This document shows positions 32,001 through 41,417 of a stretch of DNA of 64,000 nucleotides, one piece after another. The DNA comes from Symbiodinium sp. CCMP2592 (taxonomy: Eukaryota; Sar; Dinophyceae; Suessiales; Symbiodiniaceae). The stretch's first letter is position 1, and each line of letters begins with the position of its first letter. Below the pieces are notes generated by a model. The model saw only the letters and a list, made by a program, of their open reading frames with translations. It made no database searches and had not been told where the DNA came from. The stretch spans positions 1 through 64,000 of the forward strand of contig CAJNDT010006142.1 in NCBI GenBank assembly GCA_905221615.1. Reading direction: 5' to 3'. Both the position numbers and the translations under genes were made by a program.

Positions 32001-32439
32001 GGCAGATTGTTCCAACGAATATTTATCCCAGCTTGCCTATGAGTACGCCCCCAAACTTCTATCTCCATCACAGAATATCATTTCATCCCGGATCTCTTAT
32101 CTCGGACATATCCTCAGACATGAAGATTCAATCGAACACATCTCCACCTACCAAACAGCACATGCCTACAGACGCCTCCATAGGAAAAGACCTGGCCACC
32201 CTCGCATACATTGGGCCGAATTGACCATGACGCAAGCGTACCAACGCTATCAAATACTTTCCTCGAATTCCCCTATTCCCCGCCCCTACCAAATACACCA
32301 CGATATCTATCACCATCCTACAGAAAGAGAGGTGGCTGCTGCCCATTTCAGATTTTTTGGTAATACTGACCTTTGGAGGACCCTACAGCCGTTAGCTCAA
32401 AACCGTAGATCCTGGGCTCAGTTAGAAGTTTTGCGTTAA
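29027..32439 (+). CDS. LINE-A ORF2 main part: endonuclease C-half, RNase H, reverse transcriptase
   Basis: Domains in order. Endonuclease C-half: MGDLNAR and a CLDHVLAP…HRHYPLSF end. RNase H (~29694-30140): YTDGAC, NTAELQALLEAL, YTDSQLAY, GHSGHDGNERAD, so all catalytic acidic residues are present. Reverse transcriptase (~30650-31900): APGPDQLPAEIW, FLDWSQAFDSVSH (motif A), GIRQGCPLSPYLF (motif B), IEYADDTVLLS (motif C). A thumb-like region follows, and CQCDFCC gives a Cys cluster after motif C. RNase H before RT is unlike I-clade LINEs, where it follows RT. Catalytic residues are intact; only the upstream frameshift would block expression. Confidence 0.85.
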
Positions 32440-32511
32440 TCAGCTGAAAGGGCTGCTGACGAGTAGTCTCACTTGTGGACTTGCTCTGCGCGACTGAGAG
32501 AGAGAGAGAGA

Positions 32512-32524
32512 GGTCCCGGGCTCT
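32512..32524. repeat. LINE-A target-site duplication, right
   Basis: GGTCCCGGGCTCT, following the (GA)n tail of LINE-A. Confidence 0.85.
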
Positions 32525-34007
32525 GCAGCTGTGGTCTGAGCTATGCGAATTTGCATTGGCATGTTCTGCATTGCTTTGTGATATTTTCAACAGCTCTAAC
32601 AAGCATTCCCTTTTGGAGCAATTGCTCCGCCGAGTATCAGACACTACGGCGCTGAGATACATTGCAATTATGTGGCAATTGCTGCACACGGTTCGAGACC
32701 TGGGTTTTGACCTCACATCCCTGTCTCAGGTTCAGCTTATTGACTCAATTCATACATTACAGAGATCTCGCAGCCATCACTCTTCGGTACATTCCATTAA
32801 TGTGCTCAAGGCTGTACGATGGTTTTCTTCTACAGTGCAGCCCACGGGCTTTCCTTCATTATATGATGGCTTATTTCATGCCAGGTCCTGGCAGTCCCAA
32901 GGTGCATCTAAAGAGGCTCTACCTCTTCCATTATCCTTTATATTGTGGCTGGAGGTCCGACTCGTGTGTGGCCACTTTACATTGGAAGAGACTGCTTTCG
33001 CGGGATCAGTGCTAGTTTGCATCTGGTGCAGTTTGAGGTTTGGCGACTCTCAGCACATTCAGTTGTCAGATCTCTACATTGACTTCGATAGCTTTAGAGG
33101 TGCATCTAATCGAACGAAAACTCAAAAATTTATGGCCTTTGGCTGCCTTTTCTCAGGCCTTTTGAGGCTGCCACGTACACAATGCTGGCTATTGCATTGG
33201 CTAGTGGCTCTTGAGAAACTTATGGATTTACATTCCGATCCTTCAGACATACCGGACTACATTTTCTTCCTTCTGGACAAGGAGTGCATCAGACCATTGA
33301 CTTACGCTGAGTGTCTTTCGAGGCTCAGACGATTGCTGGTCATGTGGAACCAGCTCCCATCGGGTCAAGAACTCCAGTATACGTTACATTCCATGAAAGT
33401 TACATTGCTTTCTTTCTTCAGGCAACTGAACATGTCGCTTGAATCGAGGCACCTTCAGGGCCACCACAAGCATTCTGCTTCTTGTGTTTTATATGGGCGA
33501 GACGACGTCTCTCCATTACTTCTCGCTCAGGACAGTTTCATTGAGAGAGTGAGAGGAGGCTGGCAGTCGCGAACTCCGTTAATGCGTGGAGTCACCTTTA
33601 TGCCTCTTGAACCTGCGTTGCAGTGGCCTCCGGATCTAGGGGCCGTATTGTCTGCTGCCTTGCCAGTCTTCTTTAGGTTGGATACATTTCCGCCGACTTC
33701 GGTGCCCTCGCCCGATGTACCCTCAGCTTCGGCCGCATCAGCTGCACCGGTCAAGGACGTTGTTCCCTCTGCTTTGCCTGAAAAGGTTCCTGAAGAAGCG
33801 GAAACGAGCAGCTCGGAGGGCGAGCTGGGCGAGGCTGAGGAGATTGCATTCCTCAGTGCAACCACCAGCTCCATCATACATGCTTGCATTGAAGGCAAAC
33901 CGGCTTGCGGCTGCCGGGGAACCTTCCATTTAGTTTCGCACCCACCTGCGGGCTCGCGATTCTGCAAGTCAAAGCCTTGCATTTCCATTCTCACGAATCT
34001 GTCGTAA
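32512..34007 (+). CDS. YR-1 tyrosine recombinase (main part)
   Basis: The frame also reads back into the LINE-A tail, but the gene proper resumes at the target duplication. From there, an N-terminal helical domain (~100 residues) is followed by the catalytic core: Arg in CSLRFGDSQ, a NRTKTQ stretch, HSMK (H-x-x-K in place of H-x-x-R), a His group (QGHHKH), and the nucleophile Tyr in VLYGRD. These are the residues that cut and rejoin DNA through a phosphotyrosine link. After the core come ~150 residues rich in Ser, Pro, Ala and Glu, then a Cys-rich end (CGCRGTF … CKSKPC). LINE-A interrupts the gene upstream, so it is not expressible as a whole. Confidence 0.75.
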
Positions 34008-34296
34008 GCTGCCTGGGATCTTGCGAAACACTGCATTCGGTGTGCCTTGCGACTGTGATCATGCCAGTTCGGGCTGTGCTTTTTGCATTCTGAGTGCGTG
34101 CGATTGCATTCTTTTTACTCTGGCAGCGGAGTGCTCAGCAGCTGAACCGTGTGGATGCTTTTCGCATGCTCTACTTTCACTTTGTGCTCGGCATGACAGG
34201 TCACTGCCACACAAACTGAGACACATTCCTTTGGCATTTCACTTTTACATGGCTGTTAGGTTTGCTCTGATTTTCGCATTCCGCTCCTTTTGCATC

Positions 34297-35017
34297 ATGG
34301 AGAATATCCGCCCAACTCAGCAGATCAGGGACGCTCTGAGTTACATTTACAATTCGGATGTTCACCAAGTGGTCAGCTGCATCAGGGGAGGACCGGCTGC
34401 AGGGCAGCGCAAGTTGCTGCTTATCTCTGCCATGAGTTTTCAGGTTTCTTCTGCATCTTCGAGTACATCTGCCCCTCCTGAGCAGAAAGAGGACAAGACT
34501 TCCATTCAGGAAGATGCCCAGGGCAAGAGTACATCGGATGCGGATGGGCCAAAGGGGTCCGATCCATCAGCCTCAAAGGGCACCACTCCATCAGTTGACG
34601 ATGGACCCCCTGCGGATACAGTTCCATCGCCTCCACCAGCCCCGAGTACATCTCCTGCTGCACAAAAAGCTGAGGCACCGCCGATCAAGCCGATTCACGA
34701 CCCTACATTCCTCGACGACAATGTGGCGGCGGATGCAAAGTGCCCAGTGGCCACACGCCAGGTCGTGTGCTGCAGGGCCGTTTGTGATACGGTCGGCTGC
34801 ATTGCCTTGTGCGGGTATAGCAGCGAGATCCCCAATGACAGTCACTTCATTACATCCTCCACTCGTCATGCCTGTAAGGCATGTTAGTTACCGCAATAAG
34901 GTCCATTCCAAGGGGCACAAGTCGTCAGATGCATCCTGGGATACGGAATGGAGTGAGTGGGGCGATGAGGATTGGCACGGGGACTCCTGGTCCTGGTGGA
35001 AGCGCAGCGGGTACTAG
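34297..35017 (+). CDS. YR-1 acidic, disordered ORF between recombinase and Gag
   Basis: The likely start is the ATG at 34297 (MENIRPTQQIRDALSYIY). The protein has a short helical start, then a Ser/Pro/Asp/Lys-rich region (QKEDKTSIQEDAQGKS … PSPPPAPSTSP), then a Cys-rich end (VVCCRAVCDTVGCIALCG) to a stop at 34887. Just beyond, in another frame, a Trp/Asp/Glu/Ser tail reads DTEWSEWGDEDWHGDSWSWW to a stop at 35017. The two may be one protein broken by an indel. YR-2 has no counterpart. Between 35018 and 35446 I see no gene. Confidence 0.4.
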
Positions 35018-35446
35018 CCTCTTTATGGTCTAGCCTGCCTTTTTTTACATTCTGATCGGGGCTGCGCTTGTTTTCCATTGCCGGCCCCACCTTTGGACTT
35101 TGTTCCTCCATTTCTCGAGCTTTCGGCTGCCACTCGGCGCCAATACTGCACCTCCCGGCGAGGGAGTGAAAACAGCCGGGCCTTTCGCCTGCTTTTGCAT
35201 TGCTCGGCTTGCGACTGCTGCAACTCAGACCCTTGTGGTTTGCTTGATCGACCTTTCTGTGTTGATCGTCTTTTGGCTCAGCGATTGCCAACATGCAACA
35301 TTTGCAATCACTGTCACTATGCAGAACACTCCCAGGCTACCTCTGGCAGGTCACACCTCTTGTAAGAGGCTAGATTTTTCAGCCATCCGCATCTTGGCGA
35401 CCGGTGCATTTGGCACCTTCTTTTACAGGCCTGAGGCTTCTGCTTC

Positions 35447-36700
35447 ATGTGCACTCTTTGCTTTGCACCACGCCAAGTCGCGATATCTCTCGAGCTCATG
35501 TCGGCCCTCACTCTGGCCCAGATCCTCAGGGAAGAAAAAGTCCCGGATCTTATTGCGAGCCAACTTTCGTCACAGCTGACGATTCACTCATTTCCTTGCA
35601 TTTGCGAAGGAGTCGAAAACTTGCAGGACTCCATCAAAGATGTGCTCGATGCACCGGGACAGGCCATGCTGAACACTGTTAAGTTGGCATGTCTCAAGGC
35701 TTCGTATCATCGATGCATTTCTTCAGTGATATCGACTTCCCCTGCGGCCGGTACTGCATCGGTTGCATCTGGGAGCGCGGTGCCTTCTGCATCATCTTGG
35801 ACTGAGCCTTTTCCTGCGAAGTTGAGCACTGAACGAGTGAATACCATGAGAGCTACATTCGAAGCTTCATACCCTTCTGAGATTCTCGATGCGTCCAGTA
35901 TGCCCTCGTCACGGCTACTTGCATCTTGCAACAAGCAAGTGCAGGACAAACGCTACTCTTACATTCCATGGAAGTTCCGACTCAGCGAAGAGAAACAGGA
36001 AGACGTCACTTCATCCAGACCGAAAAAGATCGCACGTCTCGACGACTTCCTTTTTGACGACGTCCCTTGCAGGGATATCGCCGATACTGGCGTGTCGCAA
36101 ATGTTCCTTTCGCATTTGTTAGACCTGATCGCCTTTGCATTCTGCTTGTTAGAAGTCGCTCACCTCAGTTCCTTTCGTGCATACAACAAGCTTTTTATAA
36201 AGCTTGCATTCCATCGTCCGCCGCCGGAGTCAGGGCTGCGAAGCCCTAACGTCACGGAAATGCAGGCGGCGGACAAAGAAGCTTGGAAATGCATTTGCGA
36301 ATTGGTGAACAAAGGTTGGTGCATTGATGATGCATTGCATGAGATCGTCCAGGTCCGTTGCATTTTGCAGAGCCACTTGCAGCCTCGTGTTTTCATTCAG
36401 AAAACCAAACGCCCCAGCATTGGTTCGGGCAACTCACTACATTTGGACAAGTCCCCGGGCAAGGGCAAAGGCGGCAAAGGTAAAGGCAAGACCGGCAAGT
36501 CCAAAGATACCCGCGACCAGAATGGCCCCAAGTGGATGGTTTCATTTTATGAGAACGGCGTTCAGAAGCAGATGTGCAAGCGTTGGAACCTTCGCTCGGG
36601 TTGCAAGCTGGATGACTGTGCATTTGTACATGGTTGTGCTGTTGATGTTGGCGGCAAGCCTTGCGGGAAGGACCATCCCGCTTACATGCACAAGTCCTGA
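35447..36700 (+). CDS. YR-1 Gag-like protein with CCCH zinc finger
   Basis: Up to 417 residues; the ATG at 35498 (MSALTLAQILREE) is a more natural start. The first ~100 residues are helical, followed by a Ser/Ala-rich linker and a helical middle (HLLDLIAFAFCLLEVAHL … AFHRPPPESGLRSP). A Gly/Lys tract (KSPGKGKGGKGKGKTGKSK) precedes a C-terminal CCCH finger (CKRWNLRSGCKLDDCAFVH, spacing C-x8-C-x4-C-x3-H) and CGKDH. Basic tract plus finger suits RNA binding and packaging. It sits before the polymerase as in YR-2; the pol frame overlaps its 3' end by ~370 bases in the +1 frame. Confidence 0.65.
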   Translation: MCTLCFAPRQVAISLELMSALTLAQILREEKVPDLIASQLSSQLTIHSFPCICEGVENLQDSIKDVLDAPGQAMLNTVKLACLKASYHRCISSVISTSPAAGTASVASGSAVPSASSWTEPFPAKLSTERVNTMRATFEASYPSEILDASSMPSSRLLASCNKQVQDKRYSYIPWKFRLSEEKQEDVTSSRPKKIARLDDFLFDDVPCRDIADTGVSQMFLSHLLDLIAFAFCLLEVAHLSSFRAYNKLFIKLAFHRPPPESGLRSPNVTEMQAADKEAWKCICELVNKGWCIDDALHEIVQVRCILQSHLQPRVFIQKTKRPSIGSGNSLHLDKSPGKGKGGKGKGKTGKSKDTRDQNGPKWMVSFYENGVQKQMCKRWNLRSGCKLDDCAFVHGCAVDVGGKPCGKDHPAYMHKS

Positions 36701-38624
36701 AACAGCCCGAAACCTGTGGAGGGGCAGTTTTCCGGGCTTGCATCACATGCACCCTCACCTATGCCATCGGCGGGCCATACAGCAACTTCTGATGCGGACA
36801 TTCATTCTTGACTTGCTTCAGCAGTCCTTTACATCAACCACTGTGAAGTACAGATGGCAGGCTATTGAGGGGGACCGTGCAGATGCTGCATACTTTAACC
36901 TCGGTGGTTTCTCTCAGTCGGTGCGTTTTGGCCTGACACATCATACATTCCAATTCCAGCACATTTTGTGCCGACTTAATGCTTGGCTATGTATGCTCTT
37001 TCCATTAGGCACCTGGACTTCGTTATGTGTCTCTCACAACGAGGTGCTAAAGGTCCATCGTGATACATCCAACGAGCCAGGCACCCTCAACTACACGGTT
37101 GCTCTGGGTGATTTTTCTGGCGGAGGTTTACTGCTGGAGTCTTCATCGGGCGATAAATCCATGCGAGTGGAAGCCTTGCAGAAGTGCATAAATTTTTCTT
37201 TGGTTGATACCAGGTCATCGCCTCTTGCATTTGATGGTGGCCTGTGGCACGCCACTGAGCCCTTCGTGGGCGACAGGTGGGTCATCACGGCCTACACTTG
37301 CAAGCGTTTGTCTGAATTTCAGTCATCGGATGTCGATGCATTACGCATGTGGGGTTTTCCTCTACCTGGTGAGTCATTACCTCGTCGGATGCCTCAACCT
37401 CAGGCAGTCGAGCTGCCTCAGCCCGCTCTGCCGAAGAAATTCTGCCTTTTGCTTGCTTCACAGCACTCTGAGGTCCTACGTGCCGGCCTTTCCACAGCTG
37501 GTGTTCCTCATGTTTGCATTCAGTCTCTTGATCAGGAGCATACCAGAAATTCCATTTTTCGATGTGCTGGCGAAGGTGTCTTTCCCGCCATTTTCATTGT
37601 GTATTCGACTGCCTGGAGCGAGAGTCACACTCGCTGGGTGCTGCAACTCTGCAAAGTTGCATATTCGGCAGGTTCTGCAGCGCACTTTGATATTTCGGGG
37701 TGGACCCAATGCTGGTCGGATCAACTTTTCCTACATTGCATTTCAACAGGTCTACAGCACATTGTGCAGGTGCCCGCTTGTGCATTCAAAGGTGTGGGTG
37801 GAAGCCCGTGGGTTATGGTCTCTTCCTCACCCTCTTTTTCCGCTTTGGGGCATGCCTGCTCATGTTCGCGGTGCTGCTCCATTTCCAGGTTTTCAGACTA
37901 CCCACCTGCATTTGTGGATGCCTTGTGTGATATACTGCTGATATCCAATCTTCGCAAATGTTCCGGTCAATGCGAATTTTCCATTGATGAGGCCTGGTCT
38001 TGCATTCCAGAAAAACCGACTGAAACTCCGCCACATGCTTGGGTGGATGGTGGTGGCCTTCACAGCCGTCTCGATTGGAGTGGCCACGATCGGTCTACTG
38101 ATGATATCTTCAAATCGCTCCGCCATGCCTTAATTGCTTGGTGTGGCAAGGCATGCATTCCTTCCAGAGTACGTCACAGACTGTCACATCCATCAGATTC
38201 CCACCTCTTCTCGGAAACTGAGGTGGGCGAAATCCGAGGCCTTTTCAGCACGTGGCTGGAGTCTCATGGTTGCAACTCCATTGATTGGCAGGTGAGGGAC
38301 GGCCAGCCATACTGCTTGCATTCTCTGGCTGCTTTGTCCTCAGTTCTTAAAGACGCGGATATGACTCTTTTCAGTGCATTGCTCAGTGGAGTTCCCACTG
38401 GCTTCAAACACGATATCCCAATTTCAGGGGGATTCGCTCCGTCAGGTCGCTCCGCATCAGATGATGCATTAACGGTCTGCCAGGAAAACTGGCAAGGAGC
38501 TGAGGACGACCCAGTCCTCCTTGAAGAGCTGGTGCAGATCGAGGTGGACAAAGGCTGGTTGCGGTGCATTGAGTCGTTGGAAGCTGCACGTCAGATCTGG
38601 CCAATGTTGCTGTTGGTAAACTGA
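36324..38624 (+). CDS. YR-1 Pol, N-terminal part: 2OG-Fe(II) dioxygenase-like domain and degenerate methyltransferase slot
   Basis: The frame opens inside Gag but probably begins to matter near 36700. The dioxygenase lies at residues ~225-330 of this frame. Iron ligands: H245 and D247 (VHRD) and H309 (GLWHATEPF); the 2-oxoglutarate-binding Arg is R318 (GDRWVITAYT). ALGDFSGGGLLLES lies between them. The pattern matches the double-stranded beta-helix fold of the TET/JBP/AlkB superfamily, which oxidise bases. Residues ~370-560 occupy the place of the YR-2 methyltransferase. They keep its tail (YPPAFVDALCDIL against YPPAMCQALCDVF), but PPC and ENP motifs are absent. Then comes the linker to RT. 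Substrate unknown. The frame ends at 38624 by an indel just before RT. Confidence 0.65.
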   Translation: MMMHCMRSSRSVAFCRATCSLVFSFRKPNAPALVRATHYIWTSPRARAKAAKVKARPASPKIPATRMAPSGWFHFMRTAFRSRCASVGTFARVASWMTVHLYMVVLLMLAASLAGRTIPLTCTSPETARNLWRGSFPGLHHMHPHLCHRRAIQQLLMRTFILDLLQQSFTSTTVKYRWQAIEGDRADAAYFNLGGFSQSVRFGLTHHTFQFQHILCRLNAWLCMLFPLGTWTSLCVSHNEVLKVHRDTSNEPGTLNYTVALGDFSGGGLLLESSSGDKSMRVEALQKCINFSLVDTRSSPLAFDGGLWHATEPFVGDRWVITAYTCKRLSEFQSSDVDALRMWGFPLPGESLPRRMPQPQAVELPQPALPKKFCLLLASQHSEVLRAGLSTAGVPHVCIQSLDQEHTRNSIFRCAGEGVFPAIFIVYSTAWSESHTRWVLQLCKVAYSAGSAAHFDISGWTQCWSDQLFLHCISTGLQHIVQVPACAFKGVGGSPWVMVSSSPSFSALGHACSCSRCCSISRFSDYPPAFVDALCDILLISNLRKCSGQCEFSIDEAWSCIPEKPTETPPHAWVDGGGLHSRLDWSGHDRSTDDIFKSLRHALIAWCGKACIPSRVRHRLSHPSDSHLFSETEVGEIRGLFSTWLESHGCNSIDWQVRDGQPYCLHSLAALSSVLKDADMTLFSALLSGVPTGFKHDIPISGGFAPSGRSASDDALTVCQENWQGAEDDPVLLEELVQIEVDKGWLRCIESLEAARQIWPMLLLVN

Positions 38625-40259
38625 ATATTGTACATTCTGAAGGGAGAAAACCTCGCTCGGTGGTTGATTCTTCCATTTGTGGTACCAATGCCTGCTGCCT
38701 TATTCCGGAGCGCTCTGCATTGCCTACATTACAAACTATCCAAGCCTCTTGGCCATTGCGGGGGAAGCTCGAACCTCTGGCAGCTTGGTCCATCGACGTT
38801 CAGGCAGCACACAAATCCATTATGGTGCGAGAGTCTGAACAGGGTCTACTTGGCATTCGAGTGGGTCCCAAGCTTTATTTCTATACAGTTTGTCCATTCG
38901 GTGCAGCTTTTTCGGCTTTCTGGTTTGCTCGCCTCGGTGCATTTTTCGTTCGCACACTTCATCGCTTGATCTTCATGGCTCACTTCCTGGCAATGTATGT
39001 GGACGACTTACTTGGTTTTCAGTCTGCATCAGTTGCAGAGATGAGCTTTTGCATTACTCTATGTTTCTGTGGGGCCTTTTCCATCCCCTTATCATGGAAG
39101 AAATTACAGTTTGGATGCTCCGTTCGATGGATAGGATGGGTGCTGAATTTCAGTATGGGCTGTGTTTGCATCCCATCTGACAAGCTTCTTCGCTTGCATT
39201 GTGTTATTGCTGAGGTTCTTCGGGGCAAGTACACTGATCGGAATACATTGAGCAAACTGTGTGGTATGCTACAATGGCTTTTCAAGCTTTTCCCTCTTGC
39301 GAGGCCTTGGCTGCGATCCCTTTATCAGGACCTCAACACACCTCGTGCAACCAACTTCAGCATTCGTCAGAATGACTGGCAATCTTTCATTGCCTGCTTG
39401 AATGACAATTTACATCTGATCAGGTTGCCCCCTGGAGCAGCCATCACGGTGGGCAGTAAAGTGTTGGCTGTCAGACATCGCAAAGTCAGTAACAAGAGTG
39501 AGCTGTTGCATTGCAACCTTGGTGATAAGGACATATGGCTCCGCATTGCTGACCCAGCTTCCAAAAGACGTGCATTGAGTCCGGCTTCACGCAATTTATT
39601 AAATTTTTGGCTGGGCTGGTCTGCTTTGCCTCCCATCTGGAGATCCCTTCGTCCTACTGATCATTTGCAAGTGGAGGCTGCAGCAGATGCTATGGGCAAT
39701 GGTCGTACCTTTGCCATTGGAGGCTACATTGCTTTACCGGGTGGAGAATTCTGGTTCTCTGAAAGATATACTGTGGAGGACTTTGTTTGCATTTGCTGAG
39801 CTTCCATTGAAATCCGAAGCACACAAGGACATTACGTGTTATGAATGCCTTGGTCAGATTGCATTAGTTTGGCTTTTGAGTGCAGTGAACCCAGGATGCA
39901 AGCTTTCCGTTCGTATGCATTCCTGGTGTGACAACAGTGGCGCTGAAGCTACTGCGAACAAATTGTTTACAACCTCGTGGCCTCTTGCTGCATTTGTGCA
40001 GCGTCTGGCCATTTTAAGCAGTTTCACGGGTGTTCATTTGGATGTGCATCACATTGCAGGTCCCAAGAACACGGAGGCAGATTTCTTGAGCCGTTGGACT
40101 CCGGCCGATGCACTACCTGTGCGCTGGAATCCCGGCCGAAGAAGGCGTATTCCATTGAAAACTCTCTGGAACGCCTCTCCCAGCATTTCAATCTCTCCTT
40201 CCTCTTGGAAGCCTCCTTTCAATATTCCGAGTGGTTCTCCTTTAGGAGCAGCACTCTGA
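38605..40259 (+). pseudogene. YR-1 Pol, C-terminal part: reverse transcriptase and RNase H, frameshifted
   Basis: The frame of 38660-39799 continues the protein after an indel near 38605 (GRKPRSVVD corresponds to RLRPIDD of the relatives). RT motifs: SIDVQAAHKSI (A), CPFGAAFSAFWF (B), AMYVDDLLG (C). A second frame change near 39690-39800 leads to RNase H pieces: VEAAADAMGNG before it, then YECLGQIALVWLL, WCDNSGAEATANK and HIAGPKNTEADFLSRW. Two frameshifts make it inactive. It belongs to the DIRS-like RT/RNase H type but is clearly divergent from YR-2 and YR-3. Confidence 0.75.
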
Positions 40260-40330
40260 TGACCTTGTCGCACGTTTTTCATTTGGTGGAATTGATGCGC
40301 GACTTCGGTTCTCTGGCAGTCTTTGCATTT

Positions 40331-40533
40331 GGGGAAACATGCAGATCAGTTTCACTGCAAGGTCCATCCCTTGCTCGGACAGCATGATCTGCATTCCCGC
40401 CAGAGAACAAAGGAACGAGTGCTTTGCGAGTGACTGCATCAATTCCGTTTGAATATTTTTCATTTGCTTTATATGTATATGCTTTACATATAAAGCTGCA
40501 CATAGGAAGCAGCTGCGAATACATTAACCGAAC
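40331..40533 (+). repeat. YR-1 repeat B1
   Basis: 203 bp, matching 40874-41025 plus 49583-49633 with one visible mismatch (CCGTTTG versus CCATTTG). It ends ATTAACCGAAC. Confidence 0.9.
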
Positions 40534-40665
40534 GGTATGTGTGCTTGCTCACGAGTGTTTGGTAATGTTTTTTGCATGCTTGCTGCATTTCATGACACTT
40601 CATGTACATTGCAGCAAGCAGGCTCGCAGCTGCCAGCTCGCCTGCATCGCAGGCTGAAATTTTGT
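40534..40665 (+). repeat. YR-1 repeat A2
   Basis: Copy of A1 (22707-22838). It ends with the GCCTGC/GCAGGC hairpin and TGAAATTTTGT, followed by CCCACCCACC of B2. Confidence 0.9.
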
Positions 40666-41025
40666 CCCACCCACCTCTTCCCTTTGTTTGGGGAGTACAG
40701 TGCTGGCATCTGCATTCTGGTGGTCGCATTTTTACTTGCATTGCTGGCTCCTGATGTTTGCATCAACATCAAGCGATCCTTTTGTGGCCATCTTCTAAGA
40801 AGCATGACCTTTCTGCATTCCTTCATCGGTGACAGGTCGGTGCCTTTTGATGCACTTAGATCTCACCGGATGGGGGGAAACATGCAGATCAGTTTCACTG
40901 CAAGGTCCATCCCTTGCTCGGACAGCATGATCTGCATTCCCGCCAGAGAACAAAGGAACGAGTGCTTTGCGAGTGACTGCATCAATTCCATTTGAATATT
41001 TTTCATTTGCTTTATATGTATATGC
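40666..41025 (+). repeat. YR-1 repeat B2, left part
   Basis: The first 208 bases (from CCCACCCACCTC to 40873) are not present in B1; from 40874 it equals B1. It is interrupted at 41025 by YR-2 and resumes at 49583. Confidence 0.85.
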
Positions 41026-41299
41026 GAACTCTGTCGAGCGCGCACGATATACCTTTATGAAACGTCGGACAGCCTTCCATGGGAAGGCGGTTTCAAAATG
41101 TGAGCTTTTGACTCACTCTTTTTTTTTAGGCGTGTTGCGGATTTTGTTTGAAAAGTAGTCGGACACACCTTTTGAGCATGCAGACTACTTTTCAATGTTG
41201 ATTGAAGTTTGACTCAATTGCTATGGGAATTGTTGCATGTATGCTCTCATGCCGTTGCCAGTTTCCTCAATCAGTGTGAGTGAGGAAAACAAATTTTGT
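41026..41299 (+). repeat. YR-2 repeat A1
   Basis: 274 bp, near-identical to A2 (48951-49225); differences cluster near 41130-41150. It contains the hairpins GCCTTCC-ATG-GGAAGGC and TTTCCTCA…TGAGGAAA, then CAAATTTTGT. Confidence 0.9.
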
Positions 41300-41307
41300 T
41301 GGGGCCT

Positions 41308-41396
41308 TTTGAGGTTCAGGACCCTGCATTGAACCAGGGCCCCTCTCTCGACGTTGGGCTTAGCCCACCGTGCACGCCGCTGTCGCCGACAGCGGC
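41308..41396 (+). other. Hairpin cluster in the YR-2 leader
   Basis: Three inverted repeats follow A1: GGTTCA…TGAACC (about 41311-41336), TGGGC-TTA-GCCCA (about 41355-41367), and a 10-bp-arm perfect palindrome with a 1-nt centre at 41376-41396 (arms GCCGCTGTCG / CGACAGCGGC). They lie in the leader between A1 and the recombinase start at 41418. Possible roles are RNA packaging, priming or recombinase binding. Confidence 0.6.
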
Positions 41397-41417
41397 AGAT
41401 GGCAGCAGAGCTGAAAG

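Larger units (their letters stand above)
24075..32511 (+). mobile_element. LINE-A non-LTR retrotransposon, full length with one evident frameshift
   Basis: 8.4 kb bounded by a 13-bp target duplication. The 5' end has two small hairpins (GGGTC-CTT-GACCC and GCGCTC-TAG-GAGCGC). ORF1 (24302-27502) and ORF2 (27557-32439) are separated by a short gap. The 3' UTR is only ~70 bases and ends in a (GA)n tract instead of poly(A). ORF2 is unusual in having RNase H between endonuclease and RT. Inserted in the recombinase gene of YR-1. Confidence 0.9.

Noticed and set aside
32475..32511. Apparent recombinase start reading ERERERSR
   Set aside because: It lies in the (GA)n tail of LINE-A; the gene resumes at the target duplication.
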